Shown piece by piece: positions 18,583 to 28,539 of a stretch of DNA of 64,000 nucleotides (its first letter is position 1; each line of letters begins with the position of its first letter). Under the pieces are notes generated by a model. It made no database searches, was not told the DNA's origin, and was given only the letters and a program-made list of their open reading frames with translations. A program made the position numbers and the translations under genes. Source of the stretch: Algibacter_G agarivorans (GTDB taxonomy: Bacteria > Bacteroidota > Bacteroidia > Flavobacteriales > Flavobacteriaceae); contig NZ_BAABJJ010000001.1 in assembly GCF_039543245.1 (NCBI RefSeq), forward strand, positions 124,001 through 188,000, in the 5' to 3' direction.

Positions 18583-20628
18583 TTAAATTGAAACGGTTTC
18601 ATTTAAATATTCTAATACGTTTTGGCTTACTTTTTCGCCTGTAAAACCAAATTTATCGTCAAGTACGTTTGCTGGTGCAGAATAACCAAAATGATCTAAT
18701 CCGAACACTTTTCCGTTATCTCCAACAAGACCTTCTAAGTTTACCGGTAAACCAGCTGTTAAACCAAATAAAGGTGTGTTTTTAGGAATAACACTTTCTT
18801 GATAAGATTTGGATTGTAATCTAAATAATCCTTCAGAAATTATTGAAGCAATACTTACTTTCAATCCATTTTTAGATTCTAATAGTTCTGCTGCCGCTAC
18901 CAAGGTAGCTACTTCTGAACCATTTGCGATTAACACGACATCAGGACTATCCACTTCCTTAACCAAATAACCACCTTTTTCAGATGCCAATGCTTCAGCA
19001 TATCTTGAAGAACCTATTGCTGGTAAGTCTGTAATACCTTGTCTAGATAAAATTAACCCGGTAGGCGTGTCTTTATTTTCTAAAGCCATTTTCCAAGCAA
19101 CACTTGTTTCGGCCGAATCTGCTGGACGTAATGCCAAGAAACTAGGTTTTCCGCTGTGGTTTTTAAGCTTTTCTAATAATCTAAGTTGTGCTTCCTGCTC
19201 AACAGGCTGATGTGTTGGGCCATCCTCTCCTACTCTAAAAGCATCGTGTGTCCAAACATATTTTACTCCTAATTCTTGAATACCACTTAAACGAATGGCA
19301 GGCTTCATATAATCTGAAAACACAAAGAATGTCGCAACTACAGGTATAACACCACCATGTAAAGCTATACCATTTGCTATACATGCCATAGTTAACTCTG
19401 CAACACCTGCTTGCAAAAATGAACCACTAAAATCTCCTTTTTGTAAGGCTGATGATTTCTTTAAAAAACCATCGGTTTTATCGCTATTAGATAAATCTGC
19501 AGAAGACACAATCATGTTTTCTACATGGTCAGCTAAATATGCTAAAACTCCTGATGAGGCCGCTCTTGACGCTAAGCCTGCTTTATGTTCAATAGATTCA
19601 AAATCTAATTCTGGTAGTTCTCCTGATAAGAAAAAGTCTAATTTCTCTGCTAATGCTTCATTAGCTTTTCTCCACGTGTTAATTTCTGATTTTTTTTCAG
19701 CTGCTTGGACTGTTTTTCTTGCTAATAAATCTTTGTAAAAAACACTGACATTATCATAAATATCAAACGGGTTATTTACATCAGCTCCTAAATTCAATAA
19801 GGTCTTTTCGTAATCTGCTCCAGTTGCTCCAATGGGTTGACCATGTAATTCACAGTACCCTTCAAACATACTGCCATCTGCAGCAACACAACCTTTGCCC
19901 ATAATAGTTTTACCAATTATTAGCGTTGGTTTTTCAGTTTCGTCATTAGCATCAGTTAATGCTTTTCTAATGTCATCATGGTTATGAGCATCAATGGTAA
20001 CGACGTTCCACCCCCATGCTTTATACTTCATGGCGGTATCTTCACTTGTTACTTCATCTGTAGAAGTAGATAATTGGATATCATTGGAATCATAAAACAT
20101 AATAAAGTTACTCAACCCTAAATGCCCTGCAATCCTTCCTGCTCCTTGTGAGATTTCCTCTTGAACTCCACCATCTGAAATAAAACCATAAACTTTATGG
20201 TTCATCCAATCTCCAAACCTTGCTTGTAAAAACTTAGCTGCTATCGCCGCTCCAACACCCATTGTATGACCTTGTCCTAGTGGACCTGATGTATTTTCAA
20301 TGCCTCTTTTCACATCCACTTCTGGATGACCTGGAGTAATCGAACCCCATTGTCTGAAATTGGCAACATCTTCTTTGGCATAGTTCCCTAATAGGTAATA
20401 TTGCCCATACAATAAGGTAGATAAATGACCCGCATCCATAAAGAAACGATCTCTAAATGCCCATGTCATATCTGATGGGTCATAATTAAAAAACTCTGAG
20501 TACAGAATATGCATAAAGTCTGCACCTCCCATAGGCCCACCTGGGTGACCCGAATTTGCCTTTTCTACCATGGCAACAGCTAATGCTCGTATATTATCTG
20601 CTGCTTGCTGATCTATTTTATTGTTCAT
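18583..20628 (-). CDS. tkt: Transketolase
   Basis: A 681-residue full-length thiamine-diphosphate enzyme of the pentose phosphate pathway. It begins with DQQAADNIRALAVAMVEKAN and GHPGGPMGGADF. The ThDP-binding segment is GFISDGGVQEE...NFIMFYDSNDIQLS. The second half has the pyrimidine-binding and transketolase C-terminal domains (THDAFRVGEDGPTHQPVEQ). Being in the xylose operon, it is suited to process xylulose-5-phosphate from XylB. A 170-bp leader separates it from the symporter. Confidence 0.96.
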   Translation of the reverse strand: MNNKIDQQAADNIRALAVAMVEKANSGHPGGPMGGADFMHILYSEFFNYDPSDMTWAFRDRFFMDAGHLSTLLYGQYYLLGNYAKEDVANFRQWGSITPGHPEVDVKRGIENTSGPLGQGHTMGVGAAIAAKFLQARFGDWMNHKVYGFISDGGVQEEISQGAGRIAGHLGLSNFIMFYDSNDIQLSTSTDEVTSEDTAMKYKAWGWNVVTIDAHNHDDIRKALTDANDETEKPTLIIGKTIMGKGCVAADGSMFEGYCELHGQPIGATGADYEKTLLNLGADVNNPFDIYDNVSVFYKDLLARKTVQAAEKKSEINTWRKANEALAEKLDFFLSGELPELDFESIEHKAGLASRAASSGVLAYLADHVENMIVSSADLSNSDKTDGFLKKSSALQKGDFSGSFLQAGVAELTMACIANGIALHGGVIPVVATFFVFSDYMKPAIRLSGIQELGVKYVWTHDAFRVGEDGPTHQPVEQEAQLRLLEKLKNHSGKPSFLALRPADSAETSVAWKMALENKDTPTGLILSRQGITDLPAIGSSRYAEALASEKGGYLVKEVDSPDVVLIANGSEVATLVAAAELLESKNGLKVSIASIISEGLFRLQSKSYQESVIPKNTPLFGLTAGLPVNLEGLVGDNGKVFGLDHFGYSAPANVLDDKFGFTGEKVSQNVLEYLNETVSI

Positions 20629-20798
20629 TGTTTCAATTATTATTTTAACACTTAATTATTAATCTGTCAAGAGTCTTTATTGACGCTAAAAAACACGAGT
20701 AAAACATTCAAAACCAATAAAATAGTGATTGTAATTATTAAAATTTTCATTCTGATTTAGAGCCTAATAATAGTTTGTAATTAATAATATTACATTAC

Positions 20799-22217
20799 CT
20801 ACTTCTCCCAAAGGCCTTCCATTTCTTCTAAAGTTTTCCCTTTGGTTTCAGGAACATATTTCCAAACAAACCACATAGCTAATAATGACATAATGCCGTA
20901 AACCCAATATGCAAAACCATGATTGAATTGTTCCGTTAGATATGAATTATCATCCATCATTGGGAAGGTTAATGACACCAAATAATTAGACACCCATTGT
21001 GCAGCAACAGCTATAGCCATGGCACGTCCTCGAATTTTGTTAGGAAATATTTCCGATAACAACACCCAAGTAACTGGTCCCCAACTCATCGCGAAACTCG
21101 CCACATATAGTATCATACATGCTAATGCCAAATAACCTGTAGCTCCAGAGAAAAACACAAAACCTAATGAAAGCATTGCTATACACATACCTAAAGCTCC
21201 AATGATCATTAATGGTTTTCTACCAAATTTATCTACGGTTCTCACAGCGATAATGGTAAACAAAAAGTTTACGATTCCTACAATAATAGTTAACAACAGA
21301 GCACCATCTGTATTTGGGTCTATTGATTTAAAGATTTCTGGCGCATAGTAAAGCACGACATTAATCCCTACAAATTGCTGAAAAACAGATAATGTGATTC
21401 CAATAATAATGACCAACCAGCCAAAAGACAAAAGCTTTCCAGAATGTTGAACCATCGAGCCCTTTATTTCCTCCAATATGACAAGAGCACGTTCTTTTCC
21501 GTTTACTTTAGTTAGAACATCCAAAGCTTGCTCTGGTTTGTCCTTAAGCATTAAAGAACGCGGCGTATCAGGCACAAAAAACAGCAGTCCCAAGAATAAT
21601 CCTGCTGGAATAACTTCTGATGCAAACATCCATCTCCAACCAACAGCATTTAACCATTCGTCTGAACCTCCACTTCTGGAGATAAAGTAGTTAACAAAAT
21701 ATACAACCATAAAACCACCAACTATAGCCAATTGATTAAAAGACACTAATTTTCCCCTACTCTCAGCAGGAGCAATTTCGGCGATATAAAGCGGTGATAA
21801 CATAGATGCTAATCCAACACCTATACCACCAAGAATTCTGTAAAAAATAAAAATTGTAGAAAACGTATGATCCAACTCACCAATAGGTGCAATAAACATT
21901 TCTGGCATGGCAGAACCTAAAGCTGAAATTAAAAATAACATTGCAGCAAGTACCAACCCCTTTTTCCTTCCTAATTTTTTACTAATTATTCCTCCAAAAG
22001 CACCACCTATAATACATCCAATTAAAGCACTGGATACTAAAAAACCTTTAAAAGCACTCGCCGCAGTTTCTGACAAGCCTTTTGGCATAACAAAGAAACT
22101 ATCAAGAGAACCTACTGTTCCTGAGATTACGCCTGTATCGTAACCAAATAATAAGCCTCCTAAAGTGGCTACTAAAGTTAATTTAATTAAATATCCTGAA
22201 TTTTTTGATGTTGCCAT
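20799..22217 (-). CDS. xylE: XylE-type sugar:proton symporter
   Basis: A 472-residue MFS sugar porter with 12 predicted membrane helices in the inner membrane. Family signatures are LFGYDTGVISGT, KKLGRKKGL after helix 2, PLYIAEIAPAESRGKLVS, VDKFGRKPLM, and the C-terminal VPETKGKTLEEME. It lies just downstream of xylA in the xylose operon, so D-xylose is the likely substrate, though close relatives also take glucose or arabinose. Confidence 0.92.
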   Translation of the reverse strand: MATSKNSGYLIKLTLVATLGGLLFGYDTGVISGTVGSLDSFFVMPKGLSETAASAFKGFLVSSALIGCIIGGAFGGIISKKLGRKKGLVLAAMLFLISALGSAMPEMFIAPIGELDHTFSTIFIFYRILGGIGVGLASMLSPLYIAEIAPAESRGKLVSFNQLAIVGGFMVVYFVNYFISRSGGSDEWLNAVGWRWMFASEVIPAGLFLGLLFFVPDTPRSLMLKDKPEQALDVLTKVNGKERALVILEEIKGSMVQHSGKLLSFGWLVIIIGITLSVFQQFVGINVVLYYAPEIFKSIDPNTDGALLLTIIVGIVNFLFTIIAVRTVDKFGRKPLMIIGALGMCIAMLSLGFVFFSGATGYLALACMILYVASFAMSWGPVTWVLLSEIFPNKIRGRAMAIAVAAQWVSNYLVSLTFPMMDDNSYLTEQFNHGFAYWVYGIMSLLAMWFVWKYVPETKGKTLEEMEGLWEK

Positions 22218-22246
22218 AATTTGGTTTTAGTTAGTTGATGATTATT

Positions 22247-22286
22247 AAAACCTTTCAGTCCCGAAGTTTCGGGACTGAAAGGTTTT
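22247..22286. terminator. Perfect 19-bp-arm hairpin between xylA and xylE
   Basis: A nearly uninterrupted palindrome: CCTTTCAGTCCCGAA, a 2-nt loop and TTCGGGACTGAAAGG, flanked by AAAA and TTTT so that the arms reach 19 bp. It lies between two genes of one operon on the minus strand and works symmetrically, so it is an attenuator, partial terminator or mRNA-stabilising hairpin that could set the XylA/XylE ratio. Confidence 0.7.
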
Positions 22287-22290
22287 CTGT

Positions 22291-23616
22291 TTATATGTAT
22301 TGGTTTATAATGTTCTCAAACAGCTCTTGTTTACCACTTTGCAATTGTAGCTCACCATTTTCTTGAGCTATTTTATACAAATCCTTTAAATCTAGTTTAC
22401 CGTTTTCAAAATCTTTACCTTTACCAGAATCGAATGAGCTATAGCGTTCTTTTCTCAGTTTATCGTAAGGAGAAGATGTGATTATTTTATCTGCAATCAA
22501 TAAGGCTCTTGCAAACGTATCAGCACCACCAATATGCGCATGGAACACATCATCCATATCAGTTGAATTTCTTCTAATTTTTGCATCAAAATTAACACCT
22601 CCACCTTGTAGTCCTCCTGCTTTTAGGAATACTAACATCGCTTCAGTAGTTTCTTGAATATTGTTTGGAAACTGATCTGTATCCCATCCGTTTTGATAAT
22701 CGCCTCTATTGGCATCTAAACTTCCTAACATACCAGCTTTTGCAGCTGTTTCGATTTCATGTTGAAATGTATGTTGCGCTAAGGTAGCATGGTTTACTTC
22801 TATGTTGATTTTAAAATCTTTATCCAAGCCGTATTCCTTTAAGAAACCAATAGCTGTTGCCGTATCAAAATCATATTGATGTTTGGATGGCTCCATAGGT
22901 TTTGGTTCTATAAAGAAGTTTCCTTTAAAGCCTTGTGATCTTGCGTAATCTCTACACATGGTTAAAAACTGCCCCATATGATCCAGCTCTCTACCCATAT
23001 CCGTATTTAGTAAAGACATATAGCCTTCACGTCCACCCCAAAACACATAGTTCTCACCATCTAGTGCTATAGTAGCATCCAAGGCCAGTTTTATTTGTCC
23101 TCCTGCCCTAGCAACTACATTAAAGTCTGGATTGGTTGAAGCGCCATTCATATATCGTGGGTTTGAAAAACAATTAGCTGTTCCCCATAATAATTTAGCT
23201 CCAGAAGCAGCTTGTTTTTCTTTTAAATAATCTGTAATAGTTCCCAATCTGCTTTCTGATTCTGAAAACGTTTTGCCTTCTTGAATTAAATCAAAATCGT
23301 GAAAACAATAGTATCCGAACCCCATTTTTGTAATGAATTCAAAAGCGGCATCCGCTTTATCTTTAGCTGCCTGAATAGCATCCGATGATTGGTCCCAAGC
23401 AAAATTTTGTGTACCTGGTCCAAATGGATCGCCTCCTTGTCCGCAGAAAGTATGCCAATATGCTATTGAAAATTTAAAATGATCGCGCATTGTTTTTCCT
23501 GCGACAACTTGATCTGGATTGTAATATTTAAATGCAAATGGATTGTCTGATTCTGATCCTTCAAATTTAATATCTCCGATTCCTTTAAAATACTCTTTGT
23601 TTCCTATAACTGCCAT
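22291..23616 (-). CDS. xylA: Xylose isomerase
   Basis: A 441-residue enzyme converting D-xylose to D-xylulose, of the longer class II type. Seen are KEYFKGIGDIKFEG at the N-terminus, FWGGREGYMSLLNTDM, FIEPKPMEPSKHQYD, the metal-binding INIEVNHATLAQHTFQHE and GSLDANRGDYQNGWDTDQFP. Length and motifs are normal for the family. It sits between xylB (21 bp) and xylE. Confidence 0.97.
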   Translation of the reverse strand: MAVIGNKEYFKGIGDIKFEGSESDNPFAFKYYNPDQVVAGKTMRDHFKFSIAYWHTFCGQGGDPFGPGTQNFAWDQSSDAIQAAKDKADAAFEFITKMGFGYYCFHDFDLIQEGKTFSESESRLGTITDYLKEKQAASGAKLLWGTANCFSNPRYMNGASTNPDFNVVARAGGQIKLALDATIALDGENYVFWGGREGYMSLLNTDMGRELDHMGQFLTMCRDYARSQGFKGNFFIEPKPMEPSKHQYDFDTATAIGFLKEYGLDKDFKINIEVNHATLAQHTFQHEIETAAKAGMLGSLDANRGDYQNGWDTDQFPNNIQETTEAMLVFLKAGGLQGGGVNFDAKIRRNSTDMDDVFHAHIGGADTFARALLIADKIITSSPYDKLRKERYSSFDSGKGKDFENGKLDLKDLYKIAQENGELQLQSGKQELFENIINQYI

Positions 23617-23637
23617 GTTATTTTTTGTTAATTATAA

Positions 23638-25128
23638 TTATTCTTTATTTAATATGAGTTCTAATTCGTTTTTCCAACTTTGATACGCTTTTAAATAAGG
23701 CTCCTTATCTTTGAATGGCATAAAAGTCATCACGTGGTCATTATCCATTATTGATTTGCCAAAATTCTCAAAGTCACCTTTATGTAAATCTGCCGCACGT
23801 GCCGCACCTATAGCGCCTGTGGTATTGTAAATTTCTATTTCTTGCCCTATTAGTGTAGCGACCGTATTTGCGAAAATTTCTGAACGGAACAGATTATCGT
23901 TCCCTGCTCTTATCACTTTAGCCTTAATACCATCAGATTTCAACAATTCTATACCATAAACAAATGAAAAAGCAATGCCTTCCAACGCTGCTCTACATAT
24001 ATGTCCTTTATGGTGATTGTTTAAATTTAAATTAGCAATTCTAGTGCCTATTTCTTTGTTGTTTAGCATACGCTCTGCACCGTTCCCAAAGGGTATTAAA
24101 CTTACACCATCAGACCCCACTGGAATTTCTGATGCCAAAATATTCATATCTTCATAAGAACTCACGTCTAGATTATTTAACAGCCACCGGTATTGAATAC
24201 CTGCTCCATTAATACACAACAGTTTACCTATTCTAGGGTCTGTTCCTTTTTTATAATTGACATGAGCAAAATTGTTGACCCTGGCACTTTCTTTTACAGA
24301 AAGACTATTAGTTACCGCGTAAACAACTCCTGATGTACCTCCTGTAGCCGCTACTTCTCCTGGGTTAAATACGTTTAATGACAGGGCGTTATTGGGTTGA
24401 TCCCCTGCCCTATAATAAATTGGTGTTCCTGTGGCAATGCCACTATCTTCCTCTCCTTTTTCATCTACTGCGCATTGTACTCCAAAGGTTTCCACTATAT
24501 CAGGAACCAAGGCTTTATCTATCCCGTAATGCTCTAACAGAAAATCAGCTACTGAATCTTTTTTGAAATTCCAAAAAATGCCTTCGGATAAGCCAGAAAT
24601 AGTCGTATTTATAACATTTGAAAACTTGTAGGCCATATAATCGCCCGGTAGCATGAATTTATATATACTTTTGTAAATATCGGGTTCATTGTCCTTTACC
24701 CATTTTAATTTTGAAGCTGTAAAATTTGCCGGAGAGTTTAAAAGGTTTGTTGCACAGGCTTCTTCTCCAATAGCATCAAATGCTTTATTTCCTATTTCTA
24801 CCGCACGACTATCGCACCAAATGATACTTTTCCTTAAAGGGTTTCCTTCTTTATCAACAAGCACCAATCCGTGCATTTGGTAGGCTATACCAATACCTTT
24901 TATTTGTGTTCTTGAGATATTATACTGTTTTTTCAGACGCTTTATGGCGTTACAACTGTGTGTCCACCAATCTTCTGGCTTTTGTTCTGCCCAACCATTC
25001 TTTTTGGCAAACATGCCCATTTCTTCCTTTGGCTCTTGCACAACGCCCAAGCTTTTTCCAGTTTCTATTTCAACTAAAGCCACTTTTATGGAAGAACTCC
25101 CTATGTCTAATCCTAAATAATAATTCAT
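23638..25128 (-). CDS. xylB: Xylulokinase
   Basis: A 496-residue FGGY carbohydrate kinase that phosphorylates D-xylulose. The ATP-binding start YYLGLDIGSSSIKVALVE, the substrate-binding IAYQMHGLVLVD, the catalytic GDQPNNAL region and the second signature GIAFSFVYGIELLK are all present. Its start codon overlaps the regulator's stop by one base, and xylA follows after 21 bp. Confidence 0.95.
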   Translation of the reverse strand: MNYYLGLDIGSSSIKVALVEIETGKSLGVVQEPKEEMGMFAKKNGWAEQKPEDWWTHSCNAIKRLKKQYNISRTQIKGIGIAYQMHGLVLVDKEGNPLRKSIIWCDSRAVEIGNKAFDAIGEEACATNLLNSPANFTASKLKWVKDNEPDIYKSIYKFMLPGDYMAYKFSNVINTTISGLSEGIFWNFKKDSVADFLLEHYGIDKALVPDIVETFGVQCAVDEKGEEDSGIATGTPIYYRAGDQPNNALSLNVFNPGEVAATGGTSGVVYAVTNSLSVKESARVNNFAHVNYKKGTDPRIGKLLCINGAGIQYRWLLNNLDVSSYEDMNILASEIPVGSDGVSLIPFGNGAERMLNNKEIGTRIANLNLNNHHKGHICRAALEGIAFSFVYGIELLKSDGIKAKVIRAGNDNLFRSEIFANTVATLIGQEIEIYNTTGAIGAARAADLHKGDFENFGKSIMDNDHVMTFMPFKDKEPYLKAYQSWKNELELILNKE

Positions 25129-26120
25129 TATAATGAGTCTCTTAATATTAATTGTGTTGGTATGTAAGATTGAATTTGTTTATCCATATTGATAAACTCT
25201 GCCGCTTTAGCTCCCATTTGATTAAAATCTGTTGAAATAACAGAAATCCCCTTGTATATAAATTGTTTCATGGGGGTTTCGTTATAAGACAAAAAGCCAA
25301 CATCGTTTCCTGGCTCTAAATTCTTGGCACGACACTGCTCCAGAAACTTTCCTAGCATTCTATCACTTACGCTTATGTAGGCTTCATTTTTATTGACATC
25401 AAAATCATTTGGGTTAGTAATAATTTCAAAATCAATGTGTTCATTTTCGCAATAGCTTTTAAAATAAGATACCGTTTCAAAAGAATGATTTGTAAATGAT
25501 GGGTATAAGAAAACTAGTTTTTCATATTTCTTAAAAGCAAGTGTTGCCTCTTTTAAACAATCATAAAATGCTTTTCCGAAGTCTTGGAACACAAAATTAT
25601 TATCGGCTTTGGAATTTATATTCCAATCGATTAACAGTAATTTACTATCTGGAATATCTGCAAGCACATTACTGACTTCCTTATTATCAAAACTCATTAC
25701 TACATACTTGAAATACTTCCCCTTACTATTATTTAAAATAGTTTTGAAATTTTCGATATTGTAATGATGAAATTGCACATCGGCAATCACATTATCTGGA
25801 AGATTATTTACAAATGAATGATATAATACTTCTTTATAAGCTTTGAAAGTATCTAGAACAAGTAGCACTTTACGCGTTTCATTTGCAATGTAATAGCCCT
25901 TGTTTGGAACAGATTCAATAACGCATTGCTCTTTTAAAATAGAATACGCTTTAAAAACAGTATCTCTAGAAAGTTGATACTTATTACACATTTGATTAAC
26001 AGAAGGTAAGGCATCACCACTAGATAAACTATTGTTAGCAAGTTCGTCATTTATGGCGTTTACCAATTGCTGGTACTTTGGCACTTCACTATTAGTTTGT
26101 ATCTTAAAATCATCAATCAT
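25128..26120 (-). CDS. xylR: GntR-type regulator with LacI-like sugar-binding domain
   Basis: The product has an N-terminal GntR winged helix (about residues 8-75, PKYQQLVNAINDELANNSLS and CNKYQLSRDTVFKAYSILKE). A LacI/periplasmic-binding-like effector domain follows (about 80-330), the AraR-type architecture. I choose the start at 26120 (MIDDFKIQTNSEVPKYQQL, 330 residues). A longer frame reaches 26201, but its extra 27 residues are outside the domain, and a -7 box at 26148-26155 lies within them. The gene heads the xylBAE-tkt-tal operon and overlaps xylB by one base, so xylose-responsive control is inferred. The symbol is given by role, not by direct homology. Confidence 0.85.
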   Translation of the reverse strand: MIDDFKIQTNSEVPKYQQLVNAINDELANNSLSSGDALPSVNQMCNKYQLSRDTVFKAYSILKEQCVIESVPNKGYYIANETRKVLLVLDTFKAYKEVLYHSFVNNLPDNVIADVQFHHYNIENFKTILNNSKGKYFKYVVMSFDNKEVSNVLADIPDSKLLLIDWNINSKADNNFVFQDFGKAFYDCLKEATLAFKKYEKLVFLYPSFTNHSFETVSYFKSYCENEHIDFEIITNPNDFDVNKNEAYISVSDRMLGKFLEQCRAKNLEPGNDVGFLSYNETPMKQFIYKGISVISTDFNQMGAKAAEFINMDKQIQSYIPTQLILRDSL

Positions 26121-26147
26121 ATATCTGTTCTGTTCTGTTCTGGTATG

Positions 26148-26155
26148 CAAATGTA
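26148..26155 (-). promoter_or_regulatory. Predicted -7 box of the xylose operon
   Basis: TACATTTG on the minus strand matches TAnnTTTG exactly, about 28 nt before the chosen xylR start. The -33 element is unclear. Between box and start is a tandem AGAAC repeat (three units, about 26126-26140), which could be an operator or simply a low-complexity tract. Confidence 0.5.
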
Positions 26156-26299
26156 GTAAAAATATTTTATTAAACTTAATTTTCTTTTTTACTGGTTTCA
26201 AAAAAATATCTAGATAGTAGTTTTTTTTTAATTACTATTAATTTAATTCAAATAACAATAATTTATTAAAAACGATGCTGATTAGACAAATCAACATAT

Positions 26300-27211
26300 C
26301 TACTTTGTATACTTCTTGTACTTATTGGGTATTTTACGAATCGATCTAATTTCAATATTCTTATAAAAAGCTTCAGCTGCTTCAGATTGAATCTGAATAC
26401 GCCCTTTTTGAAGCGGGACAATTTGACCTTCAGAATTCTTATATTTTGAATTAAACAGTGCCATCACCACTTTACCATTTACAATATGCAAACTTGTTCC
26501 TTCATGACAAATAAGTTCTAGTGTGTTCCATTCTCCATGTGGATTTTCATTATCAAAACCTTTATTACAATGATTTGGCGGTAAACGTTGTAAACTAGAA
26601 TATGGATTTAGTGCACCACCTTTTAAATAATCAAACTCTTTTCCCCCTTCTTTTTTAACTGAAGGAATATCAATAAGCGTTCCTGCTAACCCATAATAAT
26701 CGCCCATATCACCTTCCTGTACTTGAAATTCCTGTGAGGTCATCCAGACATTCCAAAACGAACCATGTTCACCAACACAATGGTATAAAATACCACTATC
26801 CCTTTCCCTTAATAATCTAGGTTCCCAAACCTTTTCCCCCCATTTAAATTGAAGTTTTAAATGATAATTTCCAAATGCTTGTTTTGAGGTTAAGGCTCCG
26901 TATATTTCACCCGAAATATGAAGTACTTGCTCACCATCAATAGTTTCAAAAGCAAAAACATGTTTTGGATCGTTATTTAACCCTAGAGGTTTAGATTTTT
27001 TTCCATCACTTTTGGGGTCGATATTATCTAAGCCTTTAACTGTTGCATGCGGTGCACCTATAAAAACCTCCCAATTCTCTTGAGGGTCTCCTTCAAATAA
27101 GTTTGTCCATTTTTTAGAAATCTCATTACTAGTTATATTTTCCACCTGAGCTGAAACTGTCATTAGCATAGAACATGCTAATACTAAAAACACTAATTGC
27201 TTAAAATTCAT
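26300..27211 (-). CDS. Exported DUF1080 (3-keto-disaccharide hydrolase-like) protein
   Basis: A 303-residue exported protein with signal peptide 1-21 (LVFLVLACSMLMTVSA, cleaved before QVENI). The rest is a DUF1080 concanavalin-like domain: TNLFEGDPQENWEVF, GNYHLKLQFKWGEK, GILYHCVGEHGSFW, WNTLELICHEGTSLHIVNGK and GRIQIQSEAAEAFYKNIEIR. Proteins with this domain act on 3-keto-glucosides or bind glycans and often accompany Gfo/Idh/MocA oxidoreductases, as here (28540-29865). Substrate is unknown. Confidence 0.88.
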   Translation of the reverse strand: MNFKQLVFLVLACSMLMTVSAQVENITSNEISKKWTNLFEGDPQENWEVFIGAPHATVKGLDNIDPKSDGKKSKPLGLNNDPKHVFAFETIDGEQVLHISGEIYGALTSKQAFGNYHLKLQFKWGEKVWEPRLLRERDSGILYHCVGEHGSFWNVWMTSQEFQVQEGDMGDYYGLAGTLIDIPSVKKEGGKEFDYLKGGALNPYSSLQRLPPNHCNKGFDNENPHGEWNTLELICHEGTSLHIVNGKVVMALFNSKYKNSEGQIVPLQKGRIQIQSEAAEAFYKNIEIRSIRKIPNKYKKYTK

Positions 27212-27306
27212 TTAAAATGGTTTGATTTTATTATCTGGTTTATTGAACAAGTTTAACTATTAAAATGGCAACAGCCATACTGCACTGTCCTGATTTAATT
27301 AAACAA

Positions 27307-28522
27307 CTAATTATTGCCATTAAACCAAATTTTCTTCTGGCTCCAATTTTTTGGTGCATCAGACCAGAACGGATTCTCAGGAGCTAAACCCAATACTAAA
27401 AAATCTCTGAACACAAACACAAACTTCCTGTAGAAATATAACGTTCTGCCATGTTTTGTTAATGTCCATAAAAACCAATAGTCAACCAGCCATTTTCATC
27501 AAACATGTTTTTGGTTTCTAAATGTTTTTTGATTACTGCCTTTAAAGCAGAACGCACCTGACTAGGTTCAATTTGTGAAGGTAATTTTTCAAACATTGCC
27601 ATTTGAGATAATGCCTGAAATGCACCAAATCTATACGTTAAAGAACGTCCAATTGGTGGATAGGTTCCTTCAGGAGAAATTAATTTTTCTTGAATACCAG
27701 CGTAACTTTTTGCTTTATTTAAAGCTTGATTGTATTCTGATGTTACATCTTTATAACGCCAGCTTTTAAGCGTTTCTTTTTTAGAAATCAATACATTCCA
27801 TATACCCAAAAGCATAGGATGAATTACAAAAACATTGTAATAATCCCAATGAAAATTTGGACCATCTCCATACATACCATCACCTAAACACCACTCTTTA
27901 TGCTTATTCAAAGCATATTGAATACGAACCATATCTGCTTCACCTTCAAACTTTAAAATGGCAGCTTCTACCATTGCAGTAAATAATAGCCAGTTGTTAT
28001 AACCAGGCGATAATTTTCTGGTTTTCTTCAAAGCGATTAGAACATGTTGTTGAGTTTCATCATCTAACCTTCCCTATAATTGATTTGGCGCTCTTAATAA
28101 TCCTTGTGCTAAAAAAGTAGCATCAACAAGAGGTTGGCTTCCTTCACTAAAATTCATATAATCTGCCGCATTAGGTTTTGTGGCATTTTTTTAAGATTTT
28201 AGCGTTAATTGAATGTGTTTTTATCTTAGTTTGCCTTCTTTCTAATCATCTGGACCCAGTTCTAACCATGGAGCAATCCCCGATAGGGTTCTACCAAAAG
28301 CTTCCAGTTAAGTAAATTTCGACCTATCGTATACCGCCTTTGTAGATACTTCAACTGGCATCGTTTTTTTTAGTTCATTTTTGCTTAATGCCTTTAAAAC
28401 AGGATGTGAATTTTTTAACATCGCATCCATATAAAATTGACGATCTCCGTTATTTGTTTGGGAATGTCCTTGGTTTACATAACATAAAAAAACATAAAGT
28501 GGGATTAAAATTTTAATTTCAT
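27307..28522 (-). pseudogene. Decayed DUF2264 family gene
   Basis: Pieces of one DUF2264 protein can be read in order but not in one frame. They are a signal-like start (LIPLYVFLCYVNQGHSQ), then QFYMDAMLKNSHPVLKALSK, LEAFGRTLSGIAPWLELGPD, MNFSEGSQPLVDATFLAQGL, LKKTRKLSPGYNNWLLFTAM, and finally YISTGSL...LGLAPENPFWSDAPKNW. Breaks include in-frame stops at 28308-28310, 28242-28244 and 28221-28223, a TAG in place of the Trp expected after RAPNQL, a TAA after TIGFYGH, and at least three frameshifts in homopolymers. The longest intact stretch is 27459-28031. It lies between DUF1080 and an oxidoreductase, so it was probably part of a glycan-degradation locus. Confidence 0.85.
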
Positions 28523-28539
28523 AAATTATATTGTATTAA

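Noticed and set aside
26121..26201. A 27-residue N-terminal extension of the GntR regulator
   Set aside because: A -7 promoter box (26148-26155) lies within it and the GntR domain begins after 26120.
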